Notes: generated by a model not told the origin, from the sequence alone. A DNA stretch of 64,000 nucleotides from Thalassospira profundimaris WP0211 (GCF_000300275.1 NZ_AMRN01000003.1:62001-126000), one strand, 5' to 3'; shown: positions 16,403-25,433, counted from the stretch's first letter. A program made the numbers and translations.

Positions 16403-17203
16403 CTAATCCTTTTGCGCGGTTTGTGTCGCGCAATTCATGCAACGATATGTGATCTGCGATCCGTCGCGTGCCTCGAAGGCAAGACCGACCCAGCGGCCGT
16501 CGGCATCATACCATGCAGTGGTTTCAAGTTCTCCGTCATAGGTGAAACGGGTGGCGCGCAACGTGCCGTTGGTTGTCTGCAGCGTTTCTGGCTCGTTCGC
16601 GCTGATATCGACCGCGTTTGACTTGCCGGTGATGGTATTAAGGACCGCTTTGCTGCCCAACACACCGCAATGCCAGTGATCCGTCGGGAAAATCCCGTTT
16701 GGCAATGCCTGATCCCCCTCCGGACCACTGACAACGAGTGTGCTCTGCGCATCAGGTTTGGCGACCACCTCGGTCTTGTCGCCATCATCATCTACCCGCA
16801 CGGAAAGGGCGGCCAGACGGTCACCCTGCCACAGGCTTTCGGATCGATAGTCAAAGCTATAGGCGTTAAACCCCAAGAAGCTGATATCGATATTGCTTTG
16901 GGCAACCACCTGCAGGCCATCACGCCCCTGATTGAACTGGACAACATGGCTCCCTACCGGGGAATCATTGCGCCGGATCTGAAAGCGAAGCTCGTTGCCA
17001 TATCGCTGGATCGCATCAAATTCGCGGCACGTTTCCGGGCCATCGAATGCCTCGGAAAGGCGCGCTTGCTCAACGGGTGTGGCGTTGGGTTGCGTTGATG
17101 ATTGCGGGTCGGCCGCAAAGGCATTGGAAGACAGCGCGATACCGCCCGCGACGGCGCAGGCGCCAAACAGCGATTTGACCGGATATGCCATGGATGTCTT
17201 CAT
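16403..17203 (-). CDS. exported protein of the DUF6134/DUF3108-like type
   Basis: A 266-residue protein with a signal peptide (MKTSMAYPVKSLFGACAVAG and on to SNAFA-AD, cleavage near residue 30). The mature part is rich in beta strands and contains ELRFQIRRNDSPVGSHVVQF and YDGELETTAWYDADGRWVGL, resembling DUF6134 (DUF3108-like) periplasmic proteins of unknown function. Two C-terminal cysteines occur in YRCMNCA. It heads the minus-strand run with the SDR and NTF2-like genes, under a candidate sigma-E promoter at 17245-17274. Start: ATG 17203 rather than TTG 17215; the Shine-Dalgarno is weak. Because it is stress-regulated and exported, an envelope lipid-handling role is plausible but not shown. 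Confidence 0.75.
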   Translation of the reverse strand: MKTSMAYPVKSLFGACAVAGGIALSSNAFAADPQSSTQPNATPVEQARLSEAFDGPETCREFDAIQRYGNELRFQIRRNDSPVGSHVVQFNQGRDGLQVVAQSNIDISFLGFNAYSFDYRSESLWQGDRLAALSVRVDDDGDKTEVVAKPDAQSTLVVSGPEGDQALPNGIFPTDHWHCGVLGSKAVLNTITGKSNAVDISANEPETLQTTNGTLRATRFTYDGELETTAWYDADGRWVGLAFEARDGSQITYRCMNCATQTAQKD

Positions 17204-17244
17204 GATTGGTACCAAAGCCGGGTTGAAAAACTAATACTCCCTTC

Positions 17245-17274
17245 TTGTTACGCAGTGGCGTGATCTGCGGATCA
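17245..17274 (-). promoter_or_regulatory. candidate sigma-E promoter of the DUF6134-SDR-NTF2 operon
   Basis: Minus-strand TGATCC (17274-17269), an 18 nt spacer, then TAACAA (17250-17245), ending about 41 nt before the start at 17203. The -35 sequence and spacing are identical to the two sites next to rpoE, tying this operon to the same regulon. Confidence 0.7.
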
Positions 17275-17355
17275 AACGTCATGATCATTGCCCGCAAAGG
17301 TCTGATGGGGTAAGCAGGGGCTCACGGGCCAAGACCCGAAATGAAAGGCCACGCC

Positions 17356-18144
17356 ATGCCCCATCCGATTGCAGACGACCTGATCGCGCATGTTCTGCAC
17401 CGCGATTCCAACATCATTGTTCTGAACAAGCCGCCCGGGCTGGCCTCGCATGGTGGGCCGAAAACCTATTTTCATGTTGATGCCTATCTGCCGGATCTGA
17501 AATTTGGTATTCAGCCGGAACCGACACTCGCACACCGCCTCGACCGTGATACGGCGGGCTGTCTGTTGCTGTGCCGTCATCCGAAATCGTCAAAAAAGAT
17601 CACCCGCCTGTTCACCGAAAAGAAAATCGGCAAGTCCTATTGGGCGGTGGTCCGTGGTGCGATGGAAGATGATCACGGCTTTATTGATGCGCCGATTGGC
17701 AAGATCAATGATGAAAGCGGCTGGACAATGCTGGTGCATGAAGATGGTCAGCCGTCAAAAACTGAATATACCGTGCTGGGCCGTGGCAAGGATGCAGATG
17801 GCAAGGACATTACCTGGCTGGAGCTTGTCCCGCACACCGGGCGGACCCATCAGCTGCGTGTGCATCTTGATCATGTCGGGCACCCGGTGATTGGCGATCC
17901 GTTTTATGGCCGTGGCGATGAGCCGCCGGTCTTTGGTGCGCCGCCGACCCTGATGTTGCTATCGCGCCAGATCATCGTTCCGTTCCATGCCGACCGTGAT
18001 CCGGTGATTGTCGACGCACCGCCGCCAGAACTGATGCGCCCCGGGCTCGAAGCGTGCGGTTACGTCGGCGAATACGCCGCGCATGCAAGCTCAATTGATG
18101 CTCAATACAGCGGCGATGACAGCGACGCTGAAGGCGGAGAGTAA
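17356..18144 (+). CDS. RluA-family RNA pseudouridine synthase
   Basis: The 262-residue protein has the RluA-family core: NIIVLNKPPGLASHGG near the N-terminus, catalytic AHRLDRDTAGCLLL (Asp about residue 63), and HTGRTHQLRVHLDHVGHPVIGDPFYG at the C-terminal half. These enzymes convert specific uridines of rRNA or tRNA to pseudouridine. There is no S4 domain, so RluD/RluC-type with S4 is unlikely; the exact target cannot be told. The ATG at 17356 has AAAGG at a 7 nt spacing; an in-frame ATG at 17341 is less well placed. Its 3' end overlaps the convergent AEC transporter gene by 54 bp, and the overlapped tail is acidic and low-complexity. Confidence 0.87.
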   Translation: MPHPIADDLIAHVLHRDSNIIVLNKPPGLASHGGPKTYFHVDAYLPDLKFGIQPEPTLAHRLDRDTAGCLLLCRHPKSSKKITRLFTEKKIGKSYWAVVRGAMEDDHGFIDAPIGKINDESGWTMLVHEDGQPSKTEYTVLGRGKDADGKDITWLELVPHTGRTHQLRVHLDHVGHPVIGDPFYGRGDEPPVFGAPPTLMLLSRQIIVPFHADRDPVIVDAPPPELMRPGLEACGYVGEYAAHASSIDAQYSGDDSDAEGGE

Positions 18145-19017
18145 CGTCTCCAGCGTGATGATCGATGCCATTGCCTCCGGGTCGCCATTGAGTTGGCGCG
18201 CCAGGATATAGGCATTGCCCGCACACGGCATGCCGGCATAAAGAACCCCCATCGCCAGAACCATGCCATCGACACCGGCAAGATACAGGCAGACGCCGGT
18301 AATAACCGGCAAAACAGCAAGCTTGATGGTGGTGGCAAGGGCAATCGCGCCCACGGCCTTTTTATCCATCACAAAGCGCAAACCCGCACCGACCGAAAGT
18401 AGGCTGAGCGGCAGGGCGGCTGTCTTGAACAGGGCGGCGGTATTTTCAATTGGCAACGGAACGTGAATATTACTCACATTCAGGATGGCGCCGGCCCCGG
18501 CGGCAATAATGATCGGGTTTTTCAGAACGCCTGCGATGATCCGTTTAAGGTTGCTTTTGCCACTGCTAAAGGCGCTTAGAACCACAACACCCAGCATGTT
18601 TGTGGCAATCACCATCACCGCAACAAAGATGATGGCAAGCGCCAATCCTTCCGCCCCGTAAAGCGCATCGGCGACCGCCAACAGGACATAACTGTTGTAA
18701 CGTACCGAGCCCTGAAAGATGGATGTGAAAAGCGGCGTGTCCCGCGTGATCACCGGACGCAGTAAAAGCAGGGCCGCAGACAGCCCCAGTGTTGCGGCAA
18801 GGGTGACACCGACGGCAGTGCCGGCATGGCCGCTGGAAAAATCGGCGCGATAAATCTCGACGATCAGAAGCGATGGCAGCAACAGATAATAGGTCAGCCG
18901 ATCAATCCCGGCCCAGATATCGGCGGTTTTGATCAGGAAATGCTTTAAGGCCGCACCAACCAGAATGGCGGCAAAGATCGGAAAGATCGCGGCGATGACA
19001 TCATAGGCGAGCTGCAT
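18091..19017 (-). CDS. AEC family (auxin efflux carrier-like) transporter
   Basis: The 308-residue integral membrane protein has about ten hydrophobic segments in two sets, as in the AEC family. Typical stretches are LPSLLIVEIYRADF near the first set and AMGVLYAGMPCAGNAYILAR near the end, the latter being a conserved AEC signature. Bacterial AEC members export or import small organic acids such as malate or malonate; the substrate here is unknown. Start ATG 19017. The last 54 bp overlap the convergent pseudouridine synthase. Its nearest same-strand neighbour is mgsA, with a 56 bp gap; methylglyoxal synthase and an organic acid carrier could be co-transcribed, but there is no functional proof. 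Confidence 0.85.
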   Translation of the reverse strand: MQLAYDVIAAIFPIFAAILVGAALKHFLIKTADIWAGIDRLTYYLLLPSLLIVEIYRADFSSGHAGTAVGVTLAATLGLSAALLLLRPVITRDTPLFTSIFQGSVRYNSYVLLAVADALYGAEGLALAIIFVAVMVIATNMLGVVVLSAFSSGKSNLKRIIAGVLKNPIIIAAGAGAILNVSNIHVPLPIENTAALFKTAALPLSLLSVGAGLRFVMDKKAVGAIALATTIKLAVLPVITGVCLYLAGVDGMVLAMGVLYAGMPCAGNAYILARQLNGDPEAMASIITLETLLSAFSVAVIAAVLSIN

Positions 19018-19073
19018 GGCGGGTGGGGCGCTCCGGCGCAGAAAACGTCTTGTTGGGCCGAGTGGGGTGGCGG

Positions 19074-19520
19074 CTAAACCTTGCGGTTGCTGTAATCGGC
19101 AAAGACCTGTTCGGGGGAATGGTCGCGATATTGTTCGCAGATTTCCTCGAACCTCGGATTGCTGATCAAAAGGTCCGCCGTGCTTTGATTGCAGGCAATC
19201 GGCACTTCATACATGTTGGCCAGCCGGATCAGGGCACGGACGTCGACATCGTGGGGCTGGGGTGTCATCGGGTCAGTGAAAAAGAACATGGCTTGCAATT
19301 CGCCGTGCGCAATCATCGATCCCAATTGCTGATCGCCGCCAAACGGGCCGCTTTTAAGCGGATGTACATCAAGTTCGGTAAACCTTTCCTGCAACACACG
19401 CCCGGTGGTGCCGGTGGCAAAGATGCGCATATTGGCGAATACATCCTTGTGTTTTTCCAGCCAGTCAGCCATTTCGCGTTTGCGACGGTCGTGGGCAACA
19501 ACGCCAACAGACAGCACCAT
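19074..19520 (-). CDS. mgsA: methylglyoxal synthase
   Basis: MgsA converts dihydroxyacetone phosphate to methylglyoxal and phosphate, bypassing lower glycolysis when phosphate is limiting. The 148-residue protein matches the family in length and carries the phosphate-binding TGTTG region, the catalytic GPFGGDQQLGSMIA and FFTDPMTPQPHDVDVRAL. Two ATGs occur: 19526 and 19520. GGAG lies only 1 nt before the first but 7 nt before the second, so 19520 is chosen. The gene lies between the AEC transporter and lpdA, with a terminator (19655-19688) separating it from the latter. The assignment is strong. Confidence 0.92.
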   Translation of the reverse strand: MVLSVGVVAHDRRKREMADWLEKHKDVFANMRIFATGTTGRVLQERFTELDVHPLKSGPFGGDQQLGSMIAHGELQAMFFFTDPMTPQPHDVDVRALIRLANMYEVPIACNQSTADLLISNPRFEEICEQYRDHSPEQVFADYSNRKV

Positions 19521-19654
19521 TTTCATTCTCCGGGCCAGTAAACAGGTTTTGTCATACTAATCCCCAAAGACCCCCAGCGTCACCTGCCAAAAGTCTGACA
19601 ATTCCACAAACCACATAAAATTTAGGGACTTAGGCGTTTCTGCAGGTCAAAACA

Positions 19655-19688
19655 AAACGGCCGCCCCAAGTGAATGGGACGGCCGTTT
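19655..19688 (-). terminator. intrinsic terminator after lpdA
   Basis: Arms AAACGGCCG (19655-19663) and CGGCCGTTT (19680-19688) pair perfectly, with CCCA/TGGG extending the stem inside. On the minus strand the stem is followed by TTTTGTTTT. It lies just downstream of the lpdA stop and ends the sucA-sucB-lpdA block. Confidence 0.85.
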
Positions 19689-19709
19689 GCAGATCAGAGA
19701 ACTGATCAA

Positions 19710-21116
19710 TTACATGTGGATTGCGCGTTTGTCCGCGTCCAGTGCCGCTTCCTTGACGGACTCGCCAAGGGCAGGGTGGGCGTGGCAGGTGCGTGCGATG
19801 TCTTCGGCAGAAGCGCCGTATTCCATCGCCAGAACCACTTCGGCAATCAGATCGCCCGCAGCCGGGCCGACAATATGCGCGCCGACAACACGGTGCGTTT
19901 TCTTGTCTTCGAGGATTTTGACAAAGCCCTCGGTGCTTTCCATTGCCTTGGCGCGACCGTTTGCGGTGAAGGGGAATTTGCCGACTTTGTAGTCTGCGCC
20001 TTCTTCCTTCAGCTGCTCTTCGGTTTTGCCAACAGCGGCAACTTCCGGCCAGGTGTAAACAACACCCGGGACTTTGCCGTAATCGACATGGCCTTCTTCA
20101 CCGGCCAGCATTTCTGCCAGGGCAACGCCGTCTTCCTCAGCCTTGTGGGCCAGCATCGGACCGACGATGGTATCGCCAATCGCAAAGATGCCGCCAACAT
20201 TGGTCTGGAAATGCTCGTCGGTTTTGACACGACCACGATCGTCGAGTTCAACGCCGACAGCGTCGAGACCAAGGCCTTTGGTGTACGGACGACGACCAAT
20301 GGCAACCAGAACCACATCGGCTTTGAGTTCTTCTGCATCGCCGCCCTTGGACGGTTCAACCGTCAGGGTCACGCCAGACTTGGTGGTCTTGGCACCGGTA
20401 ACCTTGTGACCGAGTTTGAATTCAAGACCCTGCTTGGCAAAGATGCGCTGGGTTTGTTTGACCAGCTCGCCATCCATGCCCGGCAGAATGCGGTCAAGAT
20501 ATTCAACAACGGTGACTTCGGCACCCAGACGACGCCAGACGGAACCCAGTTCCAGACCGATCACGCCAGCGCCAATCACGACCATCTTTTTCGGCACTTT
20601 CGGAAGAACCAGTGCGCCGGTCGAAGAGACGATTTTTTCTTCGTCAATTTCGACACTCGGCAGCGGGGTGACTTCCGAACCCGTCGCGATGACGATGTTC
20701 TTGGCATTCAGGGTTTCTTCGCCGCCATCCAGAAGGGCAACCTTGACCGAGGTCGGCGAAGTGATTTCGCCGGCACCTTTGACATAGGTAACCTTGTTCT
20801 TCTTGAACAGGAACTCGATGCCTTTGACATTGCTGTCAACGACCTTGTCCTTGCGGGCCATCATCTTTTCGATGTTGACCTTCGGCTTGGAGACTTCGAT
20901 GCCGTGGGTATCGAAATGCTCGGTCGCTTCTTCGAACAGGTGCGAGGAATGCAGCAGGGCCTTGGACGGAATGCAGCCTACATTGAGGCAGGTACCGCCA
21001 AGTGCGCCGCGTTTTTCAACGCAGGCGACTTTAAGGCCAAGCTGTGCGGCGCGGATGGCGCAAACATAACCGCCAGGACCGCCACCGATCACGACAACGT
21101 CGTAGTTCTCACTCAT
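19710..21116 (-). CDS. lpdA: dihydrolipoyl dehydrogenase (E3)
   Basis: E3 re-oxidises the dihydrolipoyl groups of 2-oxo acid dehydrogenase complexes using FAD and NAD+. The 468-residue protein has the FAD-binding [10 protein letters not shown] (about 11-20), the redox-active disulfide [13 protein letters not shown] (Cys43 and Cys48), a second nucleotide-binding [15 protein letters not shown], and the catalytic HAHPALGE near the C-terminus. It lies directly downstream of sucB (24 bp gap), making it the E3 of the 2-oxoglutarate dehydrogenase complex, and possibly shared with pyruvate dehydrogenase. Length and motifs match the family fully. Confidence 0.96.
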   Translation of the reverse strand: MSENYDVVVIGGGPGGYVCAIRAAQLGLKVACVEKRGALGGTCLNVGCIPSKALLHSSHLFEEATEHFDTHGIEVSKPKVNIEKMMARKDKVVDSNVKGIEFLFKKNKVTYVKGAGEITSPTSVKVALLDGGEETLNAKNIVIATGSEVTPLPSVEIDEEKIVSSTGALVLPKVPKKMVVIGAGVIGLELGSVWRRLGAEVTVVEYLDRILPGMDGELVKQTQRIFAKQGLEFKLGHKVTGAKTTKSGVTLTVEPSKGGDAEELKADVVLVAIGRRPYTKGLGLDAVGVELDDRGRVKTDEHFQTNVGGIFAIGDTIVGPMLAHKAEEDGVALAEMLAGEEGHVDYGKVPGVVYTWPEVAAVGKTEEQLKEEGADYKVGKFPFTANGRAKAMESTEGFVKILEDKKTHRVVGAHIVGPAAGDLIAEVVLAMEYGASAEDIARTCHAHPALGESVKEAALDADKRAIHM

Positions 21117-21140
21117 GAGTTCTTTGATCCTTTTGTCTGA

Positions 21141-22415
21141 TCAGATATCGAGCAGAATGCGTTCCGGGTTCTCGATGCATTCCTTGACACGTACCAGGAA
21201 GGAAACGGCTTCGCGGCCGTCAATGATACGGTGGTCATAGGAAAGCGCGAGATACATCATCGGACGAATTTCGACTTTGCCGTCGATTGCGACCGGACGC
21301 ATCTGGGTCTTGTGCATGCCAAGAATACCGGACTGCGGCGCGTTCAGGATCGGGGATGACAGAAGGGAACCAAAGACACCGCCGTTGGAGATGGTGAACG
21401 ATCCGCCGGTCATTTCATCCATGCCCAGTTTGCCGTCACGTGCACGCTTGCCGAAATCGACAATGGTGCTTTCCAGATCCGCAAAGGTTTTTTCCTCTGC
21501 CGAACGGATGACCGGAACAACCAGACCCTGTGGGGTACCAACGGCAACGCCGATATCGCAGTAGTTTTTATAGATGAAGCTGTTGCCATCGATCTCGGCA
21601 TTGACAGCCGGCCATTCTTTGAGCGCCGTGGTGCAGGCCTTGATGAAGAAGGACATGAAGCCAAGCTTCACACCGTGTTTCTTCTCGAAACCGTCTTTGT
21701 ACTTGTTACGGCAAGCCAGAAGGTTGGTCATATCCACTTCGTTATAAGTGGTCAGCATGGCCGCAGTGTTTTGGGCTTCTTTCAAACGGCGCGCAATGGT
21801 CTGGCGCAGCTTGGACATTTTGACACGCTCTTCACCGTCACGCAGTTCACGTTCCGGTTTCGGAGCTGCCGGGGCGCTCGGAGCCGGGGCAGCAGCGCGC
21901 GAAGCAGATCCGCCGCCTTCAAGGAAGTTCAGAACGTCGCCCTTGGTCAGGCGGCCGTCTTTGCCCGTTGCCGGGATTTTGGACGGATCAAGGTTCTTGT
22001 CTTCGACCAGTTTGCGAACGGCCGGTGCCAGCGGATGATCGCTGTTTGACGCGGTCGTTTCTGCCGGTGCAGCAGCCGGGGCTGCTTTCGGCCCTTCTTT
22101 CTTGGCCGGAGCTTCTTCTTTCTTCGCGGCCGGGGCTTCTTCCTTGGCCGGTTCATCAGAAGCAGCGGCGCCTTCGGCACCTTCGTTGATGTGCGCGATC
22201 AGCGCGCCAACTTCAACTTCGTCGCCTTCACCAACGACCAGCTCGGCAATTGCGCCAGCAACCGGGGAGTTGACTTCGACGGTGACCTTGTCGGTCTCAA
22301 GTTCGACAATTGGTTCATCGGCTGCAACAGCGTCACCGACTTTTTTGTACCATTTTGCCACCGTGGCTTCAGATACAGACTCGCCCAGTGCGGGAACTTT
22401 AACTTCAGTCGCCAT
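21141..22415 (-). CDS. sucB: dihydrolipoyllysine-residue succinyltransferase, E2 of 2-oxoglutarate dehydrogenase
   Basis: E2 carries the succinyl group from E1 to CoA through a swinging lipoyl arm. The 424-residue protein has an N-terminal lipoyl domain with the modified lysine in ETDKVTVEV (Lys43), an Ala/Pro/Glu/Lys-rich linker (about residues 80-130), a peripheral subunit-binding domain ([23 protein letters not shown]) and a catalytic domain ending [16 protein letters not shown], with the active His and Asp. The ATG at 22415 follows GAGG at 5 nt, so the longer frame to 22463 is rejected. It lies between sucA and lpdA; a strong hairpin (22489-22514) sits between sucA and sucB. Confidence 0.96.
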   Translation of the reverse strand: MATEVKVPALGESVSEATVAKWYKKVGDAVAADEPIVELETDKVTVEVNSPVAGAIAELVVGEGDEVEVGALIAHINEGAEGAAASDEPAKEEAPAAKKEEAPAKKEGPKAAPAAAPAETTASNSDHPLAPAVRKLVEDKNLDPSKIPATGKDGRLTKGDVLNFLEGGGSASRAAAPAPSAPAAPKPERELRDGEERVKMSKLRQTIARRLKEAQNTAAMLTTYNEVDMTNLLACRNKYKDGFEKKHGVKLGFMSFFIKACTTALKEWPAVNAEIDGNSFIYKNYCDIGVAVGTPQGLVVPVIRSAEEKTFADLESTIVDFGKRARDGKLGMDEMTGGSFTISNGGVFGSLLSSPILNAPQSGILGMHKTQMRPVAIDGKVEIRPMMYLALSYDHRIIDGREAVSFLVRVKECIENPERILLDI

Positions 22416-22488
22416 TTTTTCCTCGACCGTTTTTTCAATCAGGCAGTGTGGGTCTGCCAGCATACGAATGAAATCTAAATGAACGTGG

Positions 22489-22514
22489 CGGACGGGCGAT
22501 TTCTCGCCCGTCCG
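22489..22514 (-). terminator. perfect 11 bp hairpin between sucA and sucB
   Basis: CGGACGGGCGA (22489-22499) pairs perfectly with TCGCCCGTCCG (22504-22514) around a TTTC loop. It lies just after the sucA stop and before sucB. No long T run follows on the minus strand, so it is more likely an RNA-stabilising or partial-termination element than a full terminator. Confidence 0.6.
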
Positions 22515-22520
22515 GTAAAG

Positions 22521-25433
22521 TTATTTTACGCTAAGTGCCGCGTCGACCAGCTCAGCCTGCTCGCGCAGGTGGGCTTTCAGAAGGCCCGTTGCCGGCGAAG
22601 CAGATGCTGCGCGACCGACATAAACAGGACGACCTGCCTTGTGCTTGATGCTGGCAAGCGTTGCCTCGATCCGGCGATCAACGAAGAACCAGGAACCCAT
22701 GTTTTCCGATTCTTCCTGACACCAGACGACATCAGCATTCGGGTATTTGGCCAGTTCCGTTGCCAGTTCTTTTTCCGGCCACGGATAAAGCTGTTCGACA
22801 CGCACAAGCGCAACATCTTCGATGCCACGGTTTTCGCGTTCAGCAAGCAGATCGTAATAGACCTTGCCCGACGACAGAACGACGCGTTTGACCTTCTTGT
22901 CGTCAACCAGCTTAGCGGTTTCGCTGATCACAGGCAGGAATGTCGTGCCCGTCGCAAAGTCGGACAGGTTCGACACGCACTGTTTGTGACGCAGAAGCGA
23001 TTTCGGCGTCATCAGGATCAGCGGCTTACGGAACGAGCGACGGATCTGACGGCGCAGGATGTGGTAATAGTTTGCCGGCGTCGTACAGTTCGCCACCTGC
23101 ATGTTATTTTCACCACAAAGCTGCAGGTAACGTTCCAGACGTGCGGAACTGTGTTCCGGACCCTGGCCTTCGTAACCGTGCGGCAGCAGCATCACCAGAC
23201 CCGACATACGCAGCCATTTGGCTTCGCCCGAGCTGATGAACTGGTCAATGATGACCTGTGCACCGTTGGCAAAATCACCGAACTGGGCTTCCCAGAGAAC
23301 CAGCGAATGCGGTTCTGCAAGGGTGATGCCGTATTCAAAGCCAAGAACACCTGCTTCGGACAGGGGCGAGTTGAGAACTTCAAGCTCGGCCTGACCGGTA
23401 CGGATGTTGTTGAGCGGGGTGTATTTTGCTTCGGTGGTCTGATCGATCAGCTTGGCATGACGCTGCGAGAACGTACCACGCTGGCAATCCTGACCCGACA
23501 GACGAACAGGTGTGCCTTCGCACATCAGGGTCCCGAATGCCAGGGCCTCGGCGGTTGCCCAATCAATACCTTCGCCGGTTTCGAACATCTTCGCTTTGGC
23601 CTTCAACTGACGAAGGATTTTGCGGTTGATGTCAAAGTCACTCGGCGGGGTCGAAAGTGCGCGGCCGACTTCCTGCAGCAGGTCGTTTTCAACGCCGGTT
23701 TTACCGATCCAGTCAGCATCGTCACCATGAGAGGACGCAAGACCCGACCATTTGCCTTCAAGCCAGTCAGCTTTGTTCGGACGGTAGTTTTCGGATGCCT
23801 TGAACTCTTCATCAAGGTAGTCCTGGAACGACTTGTCCAGTTCCTTGATGCGTTCTTCGCTCAGAAGACCTTCCTTGACCAGCTGCTGGGCATAGATGTC
23901 TTTGGTGGTCGGGTGTTTGCCGATCACGTCATACATCTTTGGCTGGGTGAATGCCGGCTCGTCGCTTTCGTTGTGACCAAAGCGGCGATAGCAGAACATG
24001 TCGATAACGACGTCCTGCTTGAATTCCTGACGGAATTCGGTCGCGATGCGCGCCGCATGAACCACAGCTTCGGGATCGTCGCCATTGACGTGCAGGATCG
24101 GAGCCTGAACGACCTTGGCAATGTCCGAGCAATAAGGCGAAGAACGGGAATCGGTCGGTTTGGTCGTGAAACCGATCTGGTTGTTGACCACAAAGTGGAT
24201 CGTACCGCCGGTACGATAGCCTTTGAGGTGCGACAGATCGAAGGTTTCCGCCACAAGACCCTGACCGGCAAAGGCCGCATCACCGTGCAGGAGGATACCC
24301 ATAACCTGCTCGCGATTGGTGTCTTTGCGCTGGGCCTGCTTGGCGCGGACCTTACCAAGAACAACCGTGTTCACTGCTTCGAGGTGCGACGGGTTTGCCG
24401 TCAGCGACAGGTGAACAACGTTGCCGTCAAACTCGCGGTCGGCGGAGGTACCAAGGTGATATTTAACGTCACCCGAGCCCATCACGTCGTCCGGCTTGGA
24501 CGGGTTGCCCATGAATTCCGAGAAGATCGCCTGGAACGGCTTGCTCATGACGTTGGCAAGAACGTTAAGACGACCACGGTGCGGCATGCCGAACACAACC
24601 TCGCGGATGCCAAGCTGGCTACCACGTTTGAGGATCTGTTCGAGTGCTGGCATCAGGGCTTCGCCACCATCAATACCGAAACGCTTGGTGCCGACATATT
24701 TGGTGTGAAGATAGTTTTCGAAACCTTCGGCTTCGATCAGGCGCTCAAGGATGGCTTCCTTGCCACGGGTGGTGAACTGCGTCTGGTTGCCGATGCTTTC
24801 GATACGCTGCTGAATCCAGGATTTCTGTTCAGGTTCCTGGATATGCATGAATTCGATACCGATCGACCCGCAATAGGTTTTGCGTGCCAGCGAGACGATC
24901 TGACGGATGGTCGCGGTTTCAAGGCCAAGAACATTGGCGATGAAGATCGGACGATCCATGTCGGCTTCGGTAAAGCCATAGGTCTTCGGATCAAGTTCCG
25001 GATGCGGTTCACGCGGTGCCAGGCCCAGCGGATCCAGGTTCGCTTCAAGATGGCCGCGTACCCGGAAGGAGCGGATCAGCATCAGAGCGCGAATGGAATC
25101 ATTGGCGGCAGCGCGGATGGCATCAGAATTTACCTGACCAGCCGTGGGTGCTGCATGAGGTGCCGGTGCATAGCCCATCTGGGCCGGGCGTTCGGCATGC
25201 CCCTGTGAGACGTCGTATCCCTCCATGCCGCCAACAACCTTGGTTTCCCGTGGCTGCCAGCTCGGCCCGCGCATTTCTGCGAGGATTTCGGAGGCGTCGT
25301 CCTGCAACCCGTCAAAAAACTCAGCCCAGCTCTGGTCAACCGCAGACGGGCTTTCCAGATACCGGGCATAAAGTTCAGCGATGTAGGTTGCGTTCGACTC
25401 GTTCAGAATCGTGTCGAGATCTTGAGGTTTCAT
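22521..25433 (-). CDS. sucA: 2-oxoglutarate dehydrogenase E1 component
   Basis: E1 is the thiamine diphosphate enzyme that decarboxylates 2-oxoglutarate and passes the succinyl group to E2 in the TCA cycle. At 970 residues it matches the long SucA family. The N-terminal stretch YIAELYARYLESPSAVDQSW is the E2-contacting region, VFGMPHRGRLNVLANVM is a conserved core motif, and ILLHGDAAFAGQGLVAET and HNESDEPAFTQP mark the thiamine diphosphate site. It is followed by sucB and lpdA on the same strand and preceded by sucC-sucD (70 bp gap), giving gene order sucCDAB-lpdA, usual for alphaproteobacteria. A long open frame on the opposite strand is treated as an artefact. Confidence 0.97.
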   Translation of the reverse strand: MKPQDLDTILNESNATYIAELYARYLESPSAVDQSWAEFFDGLQDDASEILAEMRGPSWQPRETKVVGGMEGYDVSQGHAERPAQMGYAPAPHAAPTAGQVNSDAIRAAANDSIRALMLIRSFRVRGHLEANLDPLGLAPREPHPELDPKTYGFTEADMDRPIFIANVLGLETATIRQIVSLARKTYCGSIGIEFMHIQEPEQKSWIQQRIESIGNQTQFTTRGKEAILERLIEAEGFENYLHTKYVGTKRFGIDGGEALMPALEQILKRGSQLGIREVVFGMPHRGRLNVLANVMSKPFQAIFSEFMGNPSKPDDVMGSGDVKYHLGTSADREFDGNVVHLSLTANPSHLEAVNTVVLGKVRAKQAQRKDTNREQVMGILLHGDAAFAGQGLVAETFDLSHLKGYRTGGTIHFVVNNQIGFTTKPTDSRSSPYCSDIAKVVQAPILHVNGDDPEAVVHAARIATEFRQEFKQDVVIDMFCYRRFGHNESDEPAFTQPKMYDVIGKHPTTKDIYAQQLVKEGLLSEERIKELDKSFQDYLDEEFKASENYRPNKADWLEGKWSGLASSHGDDADWIGKTGVENDLLQEVGRALSTPPSDFDINRKILRQLKAKAKMFETGEGIDWATAEALAFGTLMCEGTPVRLSGQDCQRGTFSQRHAKLIDQTTEAKYTPLNNIRTGQAELEVLNSPLSEAGVLGFEYGITLAEPHSLVLWEAQFGDFANGAQVIIDQFISSGEAKWLRMSGLVMLLPHGYEGQGPEHSSARLERYLQLCGENNMQVANCTTPANYYHILRRQIRRSFRKPLILMTPKSLLRHKQCVSNLSDFATGTTFLPVISETAKLVDDKKVKRVVLSSGKVYYDLLAERENRGIEDVALVRVEQLYPWPEKELATELAKYPNADVVWCQEESENMGSWFFVDRRIEATLASIKHKAGRPVYVGRAASASPATGLLKAHLREQAELVDAALSVK

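Noticed and set aside
19674-21140. 488-codon open frame on the plus strand opposite lpdA
   Set aside because: Same effect; lpdA has all catalytic motifs, and the opposite frame is Phe/Asp/Asn-rich without domain features.
22479-25208. 909-codon open frame on the plus strand opposite sucA
   Set aside because: It is a shadow of the real sucA gene caused by codon bias. The translation has no recognisable domain and sucA is fully supported by family motifs.
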